64,000 nucleotides of DNA from Zoogloea sp016790385 (GCF_041916735.1 NZ_JAYRYY010000001.1), one strand, 5' to 3'. Numbered from the stretch's first letter, positions 16,789 to 26,863 are shown. Made by a program: numbers and translations. Notes: generated by a model from the letters alone, not told the origin.

Positions 16789-17415
16789 TCAGATCCACGA
16801 TTTTCTGCGGGCGCCGAGCGCCATGCCGGCGAGGCTGAGTAGAGCGAGGGTGGAAGGTTCGGGAACCTGATTGTTGGTGGCCTGAACCCAGGTTCCTGCT
16901 GTGCCGTAGTCTGCGGGTTTATACAAAGGTACTTCCCCTAGAGACCAATCTCCGGTTTCATCTGTCGAAAAATATACAACTTCGGGCCCCAATATGGGGT
17001 TGGAGTATCCGGTTAGTTTGTATACGCCGAATACGAGTGAGAACTGTGAGCTCTGTGCGGACGAAATGACTCCTCCTGCGCGAACGCCATCGTCCTCCGC
17101 TGTGATCGTGAACGCAGGGAACAAATTGCTCCCCTCATAGGAAAACGACACGAAGTTGGCGAGATGATTAATCCAGCCGATGACTTCCGTGTAGTCGTCG
17201 TTGTAGATCTCTTCATTCCAATCGTATGTGCTGATCTGATCGCCGTAGTTGTAGTTGACAACCGTGAGATGCGCCCGCCCGTAGCCCTCACAATCCGTAC
17301 ATTTACCCACGAAATCGTAGGTGGTGTAGGTGTTTGCGACGGATGCCTGCGAACCGGTAGGTAGTGCGAGTGAGAGTGAGGCAAGCACTCCGACAATCCA
17401 TTTCTACGACAACAT
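16789..17415 (-). pseudogene. PEP-CTERM exported protein with an amber stop at codon 4
   Basis: The C-terminus carries a PEP-CTERM sorting tail (VPEPSTLALLSLAG, then a hydrophobic stretch and ARRK). Such proteins are cut by exosortase after export and are tied to exopolysaccharide. The body is acidic and aromatic-rich with a CTDCEG pair of cysteines; no enzymatic domain is recognised. The best start is ATG 17413-17415, with AAGAGAG five bases upstream. Codon 4 is TAG (17404-17406), after which KWIVGVLASLSLALPTGSQAS completes a normal signal peptide. A GTG at 17388 keeps the frame open but would remove half the signal peptide and has no proper ribosome site. Either a recent nonsense mutation or a sequencing error fits. 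Confidence 0.72.
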
Positions 17416-17607
17416 GATGACTCTCTTCTTAGTGGTGCAGTGTCTTTAGCATTTTTCGGGCCATGTAATTAAATCTTTTTAAAAACAATGATTTTCGCGT
17501 GCAGATCAGATATCCAGACATCGTTTTTCTAATATTTTCTGGCACACGCTAACGGCTGAAGCGCGTCCTGGCGCTTTCGAAACGCGAGTGCCATCGCCCG
17601 GCCTGCC

Positions 17608-19278
<1,671 letters not shown>

Positions 19279-19425
19279 GTTTTCTCCTCCGGATGTCCTT
19301 CGCCGCTCGATAGGAATAGTGGTGTCCGGCCTGGGGCCGCGGCAGCGGAAGGCATCGCCTTATACCACGTGGGGCTTTTGTGTTCGCGGCACGCCCGCAC
19401 GCTTGGCTGTCATGCCACGATCAAC

Positions 19426-19469
19426 TTGCGTTATCGGGCTATTAGCGATAATAATACAAAATCTCGAGA
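19426..19469 (+). promoter_or_regulatory. Candidate promoter with TCTCGAGA operator before dmpQ
   Basis: TTGCGT (19426-19431) and TAATAA (19449-19454) are 17 bases apart. The palindrome TCTCGAGA (19462-19469) would lie at the transcription start, where a bound protein would block initiation. An inverted TTATCG/CGATAA pair (19431-19436, 19446-19451) overlaps the promoter. The 13 bases around the palindrome equal those at 23165, 28000 and 34200. Confidence 0.5.
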
Positions 19470-19544
19470 AAATGGCGCACGAATCATCCCCGCCGATATC
19501 GCCGTGTTGCGATGGCGCCAGGGGTGGCCGCTCAGGAGGAGACG

Positions 19545-19889
19545 ATGGCCGAGAAGTACCGCATTCATATAGAGAACAGTGGGGAGGACTATCCCTGCGC
19601 ATCCGATCTGAGCCTGCTGCGTGGCATGGAAGTGCTGGGCCGGCGTGGCATTCCCGTGGGGTGTCGAGGTGGCGGTTGTGGTGTCTGCAAGGTGCACATC
19701 GACGCCGGCCCCTACGAGGCCCGCAAGATGAGCCGCGCCTGCATCACCGCGGAAGAGGAGGCCATGGGTGTGGTGCTCGCGTGCCGCGTCTATCCTCGGG
19801 GTGAGATGTCGCTGACCGTCGTAGGGAAAATGTGCAAGGCCCTGGGCGACAGCACCGGCGAAACCACCGCGGGCACTGCGCCCGCCTGA
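19545..19889 (+). CDS. dmpQ: Plant-type [2Fe-2S] ferredoxin (DmpQ/XylT-like)
   Basis: Small ferredoxin, 114 residues, with cluster ligands C40, C45, C48 and C80 (CRGGGCGVC, then LACRVY). In phenol and toluene pathways this type re-reduces the iron of catechol 2,3-dioxygenase after oxidative inactivation. In most dmp-type operons it sits between the hydroxylase reductase and the dioxygenase; here it stands alone, divergent from dmpR and about 8 kb from the dioxygenase gene. It has a good ribosome site (AGGAGGAG), its own terminator at 19964, and the shared TCTCGAGA motif upstream, so it can still be co-regulated. Confidence 0.88.
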   Translation: MAEKYRIHIENSGEDYPCASDLSLLRGMEVLGRRGIPVGCRGGGCGVCKVHIDAGPYEARKMSRACITAEEEAMGVVLACRVYPRGEMSLTVVGKMCKALGDSTGETTAGTAPA

Positions 19890-19963
19890 AAGCGTTCCTT
19901 CTACCAGGGTCCCTGCCCGCCTGCTTCACACCTCCCTCTCCCGGCGGGCTTCCTGGTTTTCAA

Positions 19964-19996
19964 CGGCCGTCACAGCGATGTGACGGCCGATTTTTT
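19964..19996 (+). terminator. Strong terminator after dmpQ
   Basis: Perfect eleven-base-pair stem CGGCCGTCACA/TGTGACGGCCG with a GCGA loop, followed by ATTTTTT. It closes the monocistronic ferredoxin transcript. Confidence 0.92.
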
Positions 19997-20072
19997 GGCT
20001 GTGTCGGTGTGGGAAGGCCGGGGATTGCGGCGGTGGGGCGGGATGGCGTGAGGTGGCTGCTGCCTCCCATCC

Positions 20073-21533
20073 TCAGGACAGCTCCGCCTGGGGATAGAGC
20101 TGACCCAGCGCATCCTTTGCCGCCCGCGTGAGTAGTGCTTGAAGGGACTGCCTGCTCGCCGTGCTTGTCGCACCGTCCTTGCCATCCGGCCAGGCCTTCA
20201 TGAGTTCATCGCGCAGCGGCAGGGTGGAGGCTTCCACAATCTTTCGCCAGTGTTCCGGGAGAGCGGTCTGTCGCCACTCGCCCCGGCCGCGGCCGTAGTG
20301 GGCGACGGCGAGGTAGCGGAGCAGGCTGGCGGCAAACAGGCGTTCGAGGCTTTCGCTGCTCCAGTGCAGGCGGTTGTCGTCGATGCCGCGCAGGCGGTTG
20401 GCGGCGTGGGCGGCACCCGCGCTACCGACGGCGCCGGCAATGGCGCCGATGACTGCTCCGGCGCCGAGGGTCAGGCCGCCGGCGGCCAGATCGGCGGCAA
20501 GGCCGGAGAGGGCGCCGGACATGACCCCGCCGACAAGCGCTGCACTGGATTCGCCGATCTTCTCCCGGGCGGAAAAGTCGCCGGCGAGTCGGTCAAGCAC
20601 CTCCTGGGCGGCGCGCCCGCCCAGGCCGTGGAGCTCGATGAGCTGGTCGGTGCTGCGGCGGATCTCGGCTTCAAGGCGGCCGGCGAGGCTTTCCATGGCC
20701 TGTTGCTGAGGCGAGGCGGCAGAGCCGATGCCGATGGCGGCGCCGAGTCGGCGCAGGGTCCGGCCGACTCCGGCCTCGGGCAGGGCTTCGCTGTCGGTGG
20801 CCGCGCGGGTGAGGAAGTCCGCCAGACTGGCCATGGCGGCGTGAAAGCTGTCCAGGCGGCGCTGGCGCCAGGCGGCGGCGAGCTGGGCAAATGCGGCTTG
20901 GCTTTCACCGGGCAGGCAGGGGGCGACGGCATCGAACAGGATGAACTCCTGCACCCAGCAGCGCGCGAAGGCATCCAGGGGCAGCACCTGACGGATGAAG
21001 GGGAAGGGGGCCAGATGCTTGCGCCATGCGGCTTCATCGGCCGCGTCCTGGTGGCCCGGGCGGGGTTCGCCGAGCTGGTTGAGCAGGACCAGCACCGGTT
21101 TGCCGATCCACGCCAGGATCTCCATTTCGGGCGCCACGTAGCCGGCCTCGCCGGGCTTCTCGGAGGCGTTGACGAGGTAAAGCACGACGTCGGCCTGCTC
21201 GCGCACATTGCGGATGGCCTGCTGACTGGACCAGAAGGGGCGGTCGCGCCAGCGGTCCCACACCTCGGAGAGCAGCCAGCCCACCGGGTTGCCCTGAAGG
21301 CGCAGGCGTTTGATGAGGCGCGCGCTGTCGCCGAATCCCGGCGTGTCCCAAAGGTTGAGCACATGGCCGTCGGCGGTCTCGATCAGGCGGTGGCATTCGG
21401 CCAGGGCGGTGACGTGGGCTTCGTCGCGGATCTCCCCCACATCGCGGCCGATGAGGCTGCGGGCCAGGGTGGTCTTGCCGGTATTGGTGTGGGAGACGAG
21501 GCTGAGCTGGATTGTGGCGGGCTGAACAGTCAC
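20073..21533 (-). CDS. DUF3482-type GTPase
   Basis: Putative GTP-binding protein, 486 residues. G1 is in SLVSHTNTGKTTLARSL near the N-terminus, G3 is WDTPGFGD, and VLVLLNQLGEP resembles a degenerate G4. The C-terminal half is the DUF3482 region, with an unusually glycine/alanine-rich hydrophobic stretch (GAVIGAIAGAVGSAGAAHA) that could insert in or contact membrane. The start is GTG 21531-21533, which overlaps the stop of the upstream DUF2868 gene in a GTGA junction; the frame is open further upstream but has no better start. The function is unknown. These two families commonly occur side by side, so a joint membrane-associated role is likely. Confidence 0.82.
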   Translation of the reverse strand: MTVQPATIQLSLVSHTNTGKTTLARSLIGRDVGEIRDEAHVTALAECHRLIETADGHVLNLWDTPGFGDSARLIKRLRLQGNPVGWLLSEVWDRWRDRPFWSSQQAIRNVREQADVVLYLVNASEKPGEAGYVAPEMEILAWIGKPVLVLLNQLGEPRPGHQDAADEAAWRKHLAPFPFIRQVLPLDAFARCWVQEFILFDAVAPCLPGESQAAFAQLAAAWRQRRLDSFHAAMASLADFLTRAATDSEALPEAGVGRTLRRLGAAIGIGSAASPQQQAMESLAGRLEAEIRRSTDQLIELHGLGGRAAQEVLDRLAGDFSAREKIGESSAALVGGVMSGALSGLAADLAAGGLTLGAGAVIGAIAGAVGSAGAAHAANRLRGIDDNRLHWSSESLERLFAASLLRYLAVAHYGRGRGEWRQTALPEHWRKIVEASTLPLRDELMKAWPDGKDGATSTASRQSLQALLTRAAKDALGQLYPQAELS

Positions 21534-22993
21534 CGGGAGGCTTCCTTGCGGGAGGACAGGTCGACGAGGTGGGTAAGCGCGTCGGCAAGGCTGGAGGGGG
21601 CCGCTTCGAGATTGACAAAGGCAGAGGCCACGCCGTGCTTTTCGAACAGGCGGGTCCACACCCGGCAGCGTTCGTCGCGGCGCTCGGGCTGGCCGGCAAA
21701 GCGGGCCACGAAGCTGCCCTCGTCCACCAGGGCGGCCAGGGGCGTGCCCTGGGGAAGCTTGCCGGCCAGGGTGCTCAGGAAGCTGCCGTGGTTCTCGTCT
21801 TCGGGGGTGGCGGTGAGACTGAACAGGGCGAGGGCCAGGGTGGTGCCCTTGTCCGGCTGGGCACTGGTTGGGAGGGCATCTTCCTCGCCGAAGGCGATGG
21901 GCGGGCTCAGTTGCAAGGTGGCGCGGGGCCCGAAGGCACTGATGATGGCCTCCTTGAGCTGAAGGGCGGTGGCCGGCGACAGGTCGTAGCTGTAGGGCAC
22001 CAGGTGCAGGTGGGCGCCCTGGCCGGTGTAGCTGCGTTGCAGGTTCTGAAAGTAGCTGTCCGTCAGGGGCAGGGGAAAGTGCTGCTCAAGATGCCGCGCG
22101 GCAAAGCCGCTGATGAGGGCCAGCACGGCCCGGGGCAGCACCACCGCCAGCGCCAGGGTGGTGGCGAAGAGATGAATCCATGGCGCGGCGTTTTCGCCCG
22201 GATTGTCGGGGAAGCGCAAGGTAGCCAGATGCTCGGCGTCGGGGATGGGCAGGCCGGTGAGGGACGAGGCCGGGCCGAGGAGCAGGCTGAGGGCCTGGTG
22301 CACCTGCCCGGCGTCGAGGAAGGTGCTTTCCCAGCCGGCCTGGAAGTGCAGCACCAGCCCACGGGTGTAGAGGGCGGCGATGGCGCCGAGGGCGAAGGCC
22401 ATGGCCGCCAGGTGGAGCACCCGTCCCACGCGGCGCGCCGTGAGCGGGGCCGATACCCGCGCCCATTCGGCGCGAAAGCGGGTGCCCGGCGTGCCCTGGC
22501 CGGCGTCGCCAGCACCTTCGTGAAGCGCGCCGCCCAGACGCGCAACGGCACGCCACAGAACACCCTTCTTCGGCGTCGCGCTGCGGAAGGGGTCGCTGAG
22601 CCCATGGACGAGGATGCCTACATACACCAGCAGGTTCCAGGCAATCAGCCCGAGCAGCGGGAAGGCCAGCAGATTCACGTAACGGGTCGGGCCCACCGCG
22701 TCCATGAGTATGCCGAGGGCGAAGGACAGGGCCACCAGCGCGCTGCCCACCCAGGGCCGCCAGTGGCGTCCGGTGGCCAGGCGCCTGAAGGCCTTGTCCC
22801 GGTCGCCGAGCTTTTCGATGGCGAGCTGGCCGCGGCGGGCAAGGAAGCGGTCGGCATCGGCTCCTTCCCCCACCACTTCGCTGGCGGCACGGGTGGCCCA
22901 GGCGGCATCCGCCGCGCTCCAGGGTGAGTCAGCCCGTTCCGTGGTTTCGAGGGCGCGGATCAGGACGACATGGCGGGCGGAAGCTTCATTCAT
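21530..22993 (-). CDS. DUF2868 membrane protein
   Basis: Protein of 487 residues with about four membrane helices, for example LVALSFALGILMDAVG, NLLAFPLLGLIAWNLLVYVG, LAAMAFALGAIAALYTRGL and LALAVVLPRAVLALISGF. Large soluble parts lie before, between and after them. It fits DUF2868, a family of unknown function found next to DUF3482 GTPases. The gene is translationally coupled to the GTPase (one-base-shifted GTGA overlap). Both sit between the ferredoxin and the phenol hydroxylase operon but on the opposite strand, so they are probably an unrelated insertion into the catabolic cluster or an ancestral neighbour. Confidence 0.8.
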   Translation of the reverse strand: MNEASARHVVLIRALETTERADSPWSAADAAWATRAASEVVGEGADADRFLARRGQLAIEKLGDRDKAFRRLATGRHWRPWVGSALVALSFALGILMDAVGPTRYVNLLAFPLLGLIAWNLLVYVGILVHGLSDPFRSATPKKGVLWRAVARLGGALHEGAGDAGQGTPGTRFRAEWARVSAPLTARRVGRVLHLAAMAFALGAIAALYTRGLVLHFQAGWESTFLDAGQVHQALSLLLGPASSLTGLPIPDAEHLATLRFPDNPGENAAPWIHLFATTLALAVVLPRAVLALISGFAARHLEQHFPLPLTDSYFQNLQRSYTGQGAHLHLVPYSYDLSPATALQLKEAIISAFGPRATLQLSPPIAFGEEDALPTSAQPDKGTTLALALFSLTATPEDENHGSFLSTLAGKLPQGTPLAALVDEGSFVARFAGQPERRDERCRVWTRLFEKHGVASAFVNLEAAPSSLADALTHLVDLSSRKEASR

Positions 22994-23126
22994 GCGCTTG
23001 TCTTCTGGAGGGCTCGGGTCTGCAAGTGTACTCCCCCTCCCAGGCGGGGGCCTACCGGCCTGCCGGATCGGACTGTGCGCGGCAGGCTAGGGCGCTTCAC
23101 CAGATCATCAAGCTGCATCGCAGCAT

Positions 23127-23142
23127 TTGATCAATTGATGCA
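23127..23142 (+). promoter_or_regulatory. DmpR/XylR upstream activating sequence
   Basis: TTGATCAATTGATGCA matches 14 of 16 bases of the XylR/DmpR enhancer palindrome TTGATCAATTGATCAA. It is centred about 110 bases before the predicted start of the dmpK transcript, within the normal range for this activator class. No second clear copy is seen. Confidence 0.85.
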
Positions 23143-23164
23143 CTTATAAATACCGCTGCTCACG

Positions 23165-23180
23165 AAAATCTCGAGAAAAA
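23165..23180 (+). promoter_or_regulatory. TCTCGAGA operator between enhancer and sigma-54 promoter
   Basis: AAAATCTCGAGAAAAA lies between the activator site and the -24/-12 promoter of the phenol hydroxylase operon, about 70 bases before the expected transcription start. A protein bound here could interfere with DNA looping by DmpR. The palindrome is shared with three other intergenic regions. Confidence 0.55.
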
Positions 23181-23218
23181 GTGGATTTCTCCTTTATGAA
23201 TCAGCGGCTTGTGATTAC

Positions 23219-23234
23219 GGGCACGGGCCTTGAA
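23219..23234 (+). promoter_or_regulatory. Sigma-54 promoter of the phenol hydroxylase operon
   Basis: GGGCAC-GGGCC-TTGAA fits the -24/-12 pattern TGGCAC-N5-TTGCW with the correct spacing and the GG and TTG anchors. Transcription should start near 23245, giving a 5' leader of about 26 bases before dmpK. Confidence 0.78.
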
Positions 23235-23271
23235 TAGGAGAAGGCGACTTCCACAGCCCAGCGAGAAAAAC

Positions 23272-23535
23272 ATGATCTATCCGACAAGCCCGCCGACCGT
23301 GGATGTGAGCCGCAAATACGTGCGGCTGGTGGAGCGGCGGCCCGACGGATTGGTGGAATTCGAGTTCTCGATTTCCGACCCGGCCCTCTTCGTCGAGATG
23401 CTTCTTCCCGAGGCCGCCTACGAAGAGTTCTGCCTGACCAACCGGGTGATCCTGCTGGAAGGGGAGCGTCCGGAAGAGGGCGAGGACGACTTCAACTGGA
23501 GCCTCCGCGAGGCCACCCATCAACGTTTCCGGTGA
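23272..23535 (+). CDS. dmpK: Phenol hydroxylase assembly/auxiliary component (P0)
   Basis: First gene of the multicomponent phenol 2-monooxygenase operon, 87 residues. DmpK binds the oxygenase and helps iron loading but is not needed in turnover. The sequence has the family pattern VDVSRKYVRLVERRPDGLVEF in the first half and an acidic tail. The ATG at 23272 is used because the open frame upstream starts inside the sigma-54 promoter. It is 54 bases from dmpL. Confidence 0.9.
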   Translation: MIYPTSPPTVDVSRKYVRLVERRPDGLVEFEFSISDPALFVEMLLPEAAYEEFCLTNRVILLEGERPEEGEDDFNWSLREATHQRFR

Positions 23536-23589
23536 GCGGGCGAAGGGCGCCCCCGCACCCGCAGCACAACAACACAGGAGGAGAGACAC

Positions 23590-24588
23590 ATGCAGATCGA
23601 CCTGCGCACGGTATCCATCAAGCCCCTGCGGCAGACCTTCGACCACATTGCCCGGCGCATCGGCCCGGACAAGGCAGCGACGCGCTACCAGGAAGGCACG
23701 CTGGATGTTCAGGCCACCCACAACTTCCACTACCGCCCCACCTGGGACCCGGACCACGAGATTTTCGATGCCTCGCGCAGCGCCATCCGCATGGCTGACT
23801 GGTACGCCTTCAAGGACCCGCGCCAGTTTTACTACGGTGCCTACACCCTGGCCCGTGCCAAGCAGCAGGAAACGGCCGAATCCAATTTCGATTTCGTGGA
23901 AGGCCGCGGCCTCGCCGAGAGCCTGCCCGAGGCGCTGAAGGACACCGTGCTCCAGCTCCTGCTGCCCCTGCGTCATGTGGCCTGGGGCGGCAACATGAAT
24001 GGCGCCTTCATCACGGCCTACGGCTATGGCACGGCGCTGACCCAGCCTTGCCTGTATCACTCCATGGACCAGCTGGGCATTGCCCAGTACATCACCCGGG
24101 TGGGCCTCCTCCTCGGGGAGGACCCGAGCGTGCTGGACGAGGCCAAGCGCCAGTGGATGGAAGGGGAGGCCTGGCAGGGACTGCGCCGCTACGTGGAAGA
24201 CAGCTTCGTGCTGAAAGACCCGATGGAGTTATTCGTGGCCCAGATGGTGGCGCTGGACGGGCTCCTCTACCCCCTGGTGTACGAAACCATCATCGACGAC
24301 GTGCTCGCCGCCCAGGGAGGCACGCCCATCGCCATGCTCACCCAGTTCATGACCGACTGGTACGCCGAGACACGCAAGTGGGTGGATGCGACCGTCAAGG
24401 CCGCGGCTGCCGAATCTCCGGAAAACAAGGCCCTGCTCGAAAAATGGATCGCCCACTGGCGCGACCGCGCCGCCTCGGCGCTGATGCCCGTGGCCCAGAT
24501 TGCCCTCGGCACCCAGGCCGACGCCCTCACCAGTGAAATGGTCAGCCAGTTCAACGCCCGCCTGGCCAAGGCCGGCGTCGCCCTCTGA
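23590..24588 (+). CDS. dmpL: Phenol hydroxylase beta subunit (P1)
   Basis: Structural beta subunit of the (alpha-beta-gamma)2 oxygenase, 332 residues, with a strong AGGAGGAG site. It belongs to the ferritin-like methane/phenol/toluene hydroxylase fold but lacks diiron ligands. Recognisable stretches are HNFHYRPTWDPDHEIFD near residue 38, RMADWYAFKDPRQFYYG, and HVAWGGNMNGAFITAYGYGTALTQ. It is followed by dmpM after 12 bases. Confidence 0.95.
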   Translation: MQIDLRTVSIKPLRQTFDHIARRIGPDKAATRYQEGTLDVQATHNFHYRPTWDPDHEIFDASRSAIRMADWYAFKDPRQFYYGAYTLARAKQQETAESNFDFVEGRGLAESLPEALKDTVLQLLLPLRHVAWGGNMNGAFITAYGYGTALTQPCLYHSMDQLGIAQYITRVGLLLGEDPSVLDEAKRQWMEGEAWQGLRRYVEDSFVLKDPMELFVAQMVALDGLLYPLVYETIIDDVLAAQGGTPIAMLTQFMTDWYAETRKWVDATVKAAAAESPENKALLEKWIAHWRDRAASALMPVAQIALGTQADALTSEMVSQFNARLAKAGVAL

Positions 24589-24600
24589 AAAGGAAGCACG

Positions 24601-24870
24601 ATGTCCAAGGTATTCATCGCCCTGCAAACCAACGACGACACCCGTTCGATCATCCAGGCCATCCTCGCCGACAACCCCCACGCCATCGCCAACGAGCAAC
24701 CCGCCATGGTGAAGATCGACGCGGAAGGCTCCCTGGTGGTGCGCCGCTCGAGCATTGAGGAGCTGATCGGCCGTGATTTCGACCTGCAGGAGCTGCACAT
24801 CAACCTGATTTCCCTCACCGGCCACGTCGACGAGACCGACGACGAACTGACCCTGAGCTGGAACACCTGA
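24601..24870 (+). CDS. dmpM: Phenol hydroxylase regulatory component (P2)
   Basis: Cofactorless effector protein of 89 residues, like MmoB, that binds the oxygenase and tunes electron transfer and substrate access. The order VFIALQTNDDTRSIIQAIL, then NEQPAMVKIDAEGSLVVRR, and an acidic end (DETDDELTLSW) is characteristic. It is tightly packed between the beta and alpha subunit genes. Confidence 0.94.
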   Translation: MSKVFIALQTNDDTRSIIQAILADNPHAIANEQPAMVKIDAEGSLVVRRSSIEELIGRDFDLQELHINLISLTGHVDETDDELTLSWNT

Positions 24871-24890
24871 TCGCGCAAGGAGACACGCAA

Positions 24891-26444
24891 ATGGACATGA
24901 AAGTCAGCAAGAAGAAGCTGGGCCTCAAGGAAAAGTACCAGCACATGACCCGCGGCCTGGGCTGGGAGACCACCTACCAGTCGATGGACGAGGTCTTCCC
25001 CTATGCCAAGTACGAGGGCATCAAGATCCACGATTGGGACAAGTGGGAAGACCCCTTCCGCCTGACCATGGATGCCTACTGGAAGTACCAGGCCGAGAAG
25101 GAGCGCAAGCTCTACGCCATCATCGACGCCTACGCCCAGAACAACGGCCACCTGTCGGTGACCGACGCCCGCTACATCAACGCGGTCAAGCTCTTCCTCA
25201 ACGGCATCAGCCCGCTGGAGTACATGGCCCACCGGGGCTTCGCCCATGCCGGCCGGCAGTTCCCGGGCGTCGGCCCGCGGGTGGCCTGCCTGATGCAGTC
25301 CCTGGACGAGATCCGCCACGCCCAGACCCAGATCCACTCGCTCTCCAACTACAACAAGTACTACAACGGCTTCCACGAGTATCGCCACATGCTGGAGCGC
25401 GTCTGGTACCTGTCGGTGCCGCGCTCCTTCTTCGACGACGCCTACACCGCCGGCCCCTTTGAGTTCATGGTGGCCATCGGCTTCAGCTTCGAATACGTGC
25501 TGACCAATCTGCTGTTCGTGCCCTTTGTGTCGGGCGCGGCCTACAACGGCGACATGGGCACCATGACCTTCGGCTTCTCGGCCCAGTCCGACGAGGCGCG
25601 CCACATGACGCTGGGCCTGGAGGTGATCAAGTTCATCCTCGAACAGGACCCGGACAACCTGCCCATCGTGCAGCAGTGGATCGACAAGTGGACCTGGCGC
25701 GGCTACCGGGTGCTGACCCTGGTCGGCATGATGATGGACTACATGCTGCCCAAGCGGATCATGAGCTGGAAGGAGGCCTGGGAGGTCTACTTCGAGGAAA
25801 ACGGCGGCGCCCTGTTCAAGGATCTGGCCCGCTACGGCATCCGCCCGCCCAAGTGGCTCGACCAGATCGAGAAGGACAAGGACCACATCTCCCACCAGGC
25901 CTGGGCGACCTTCTACAACTACGCCGCCGCTTGCAACTTCCACACCTGGATTCCCACCGACGACGAGATGGACTGGCTGTCCCAGAAGTACCCCAACAGC
26001 TTCGACAAGTACTACCGGCCGCGCCTGGAATTCTGGCGGGAGGAAGCCAAGAAGGGCAACCGCTTCTACAACAAGACGCTGCCCATGCTGTGCCAGACCT
26101 GCCAGATCCCCATGATCTTCACCGAGCCAGGCGACCCGACCCAGATCTGCTACCGGGAAGTGGACTACAAGGACACCAAGTACCACTTCTGTTCCGACGG
26201 CTGCAAAGAGATCTTCGAGCACGAGCCCGAGAAGTACATCCAGTCCTGGCTGCCGGTGCACCAGATCTACCAGGGCAACTGCTTCAACGAAGGTGTCGAC
26301 CCCACGGCCGAAGGCTTCGATCCGCTGGCGGCCGTGCTCGACTACTACCACCTCAACTTCGGCCGCGACAACCTGGATTTCGAAGGCTCGGAAGACCAGA
26401 AGAACTTTGACGCCTGGCGCGGCATGGCCACCAAGAACACCTGA
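24891..26444 (+). CDS. dmpN: Phenol hydroxylase alpha subunit, diiron oxygenase (P3)
   Basis: Catalytic subunit, 517 residues, hydroxylating phenol to catechol at a carboxylate-bridged diiron site. The six ligands are all present with the spacing of the soluble methane monooxygenase family: E110, E140 and H143 (DEIRHAQTQ) and E201, E235 and H238 (DEARHMTLG). The C-terminal part contains CQTCQIPM and the zinc-like FCSDGCKEIFEHEP segment found in phenol hydroxylases. All residues for activity appear intact. Confidence 0.97.
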   Translation: MDMKVSKKKLGLKEKYQHMTRGLGWETTYQSMDEVFPYAKYEGIKIHDWDKWEDPFRLTMDAYWKYQAEKERKLYAIIDAYAQNNGHLSVTDARYINAVKLFLNGISPLEYMAHRGFAHAGRQFPGVGPRVACLMQSLDEIRHAQTQIHSLSNYNKYYNGFHEYRHMLERVWYLSVPRSFFDDAYTAGPFEFMVAIGFSFEYVLTNLLFVPFVSGAAYNGDMGTMTFGFSAQSDEARHMTLGLEVIKFILEQDPDNLPIVQQWIDKWTWRGYRVLTLVGMMMDYMLPKRIMSWKEAWEVYFEENGGALFKDLARYGIRPPKWLDQIEKDKDHISHQAWATFYNYAAACNFHTWIPTDDEMDWLSQKYPNSFDKYYRPRLEFWREEAKKGNRFYNKTLPMLCQTCQIPMIFTEPGDPTQICYREVDYKDTKYHFCSDGCKEIFEHEPEKYIQSWLPVHQIYQGNCFNEGVDPTAEGFDPLAAVLDYYHLNFGRDNLDFEGSEDQKNFDAWRGMATKNT

Positions 26445-26501
26445 TGCGGACGCGGGAAGCCGGCCCCCGGCTTCCCCGGCACTAAGAAAGAGGAGACGAA
26501 C

Positions 26502-26861
26502 ATGGGCGTTACAGCCATCAAGGAATACACCTTCGAGCCCGCCGACCGGCTCGAGAACTTTCACGGCAACCAGTTGCTGTATATCGGCTGGGACCAGCAT
26601 CTGCTGTTCTGCGCACCCTTTTGCCTGCCCCTGCCGCCGGCCATGCGTTTTGGCGACATCATCGAAAAGGTGCTGCCGGGCATTTATGGCTACCACCCGG
26701 ACTTCGCCCGGGTCGACTGGAGCAAGGTCGAATGGCTCAAATCCGGGCAGCCCTGGCAGCCGGACTTCGGCAAGACCCTGGCCGAACTGGGGCTCAAGCA
26801 CAAGGACGCGCTACGCTTTCGCACGCCCGGTCTGAATGGCATCAAAGGTTCGGCGAGCTGA
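26502..26861 (+). CDS. dmpO: Phenol hydroxylase gamma subunit (P4)
   Basis: Small gamma subunit, 119 residues, completing the oxygenase dimer of trimers. Family features are the start GVTAIKEYTFEPADRLENFHG, the CAPFCLPLPPAMRFGDII segment and the C-terminal TLAELGLKHKDALRFRTPGL. A GAGGAG site precedes it. It ends two bases before the dmpP start. Confidence 0.94.
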   Translation: MGVTAIKEYTFEPADRLENFHGNQLLYIGWDQHLLFCAPFCLPLPPAMRFGDIIEKVLPGIYGYHPDFARVDWSKVEWLKSGQPWQPDFGKTLAELGLKHKDALRFRTPGLNGIKGSAS

Positions 26862-26863
26862 GC

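Noticed and set aside
17582..17597. A TGGCAC on the minus strand, possible -24 element of a sigma-54 promoter for the PEP-CTERM gene
   Set aside because: The expected TTGC at the -12 position is absent (TTTCG instead), and it lies about 170 bases from the start codon, next to the dmpR 3' end.
15298..17607. Insertion sequence or prophage remnant in the accessory patch
   Set aside because: No transposase or integrase reading frame and no typical terminal inverted repeats were seen; only a short flanking repeat supports mobility.
23101..23120. Possible second DmpR enhancer copy just upstream of the clear one
   Set aside because: Only scattered bases agree with the enhancer palindrome. It is no better than background.
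24267..26801. Minus-strand frame of 844 codons opposite dmpL to dmpO
   Set aside because: It overlaps four genuine phenol hydroxylase genes and has low-complexity composition and no motif. It is an antisense shadow.
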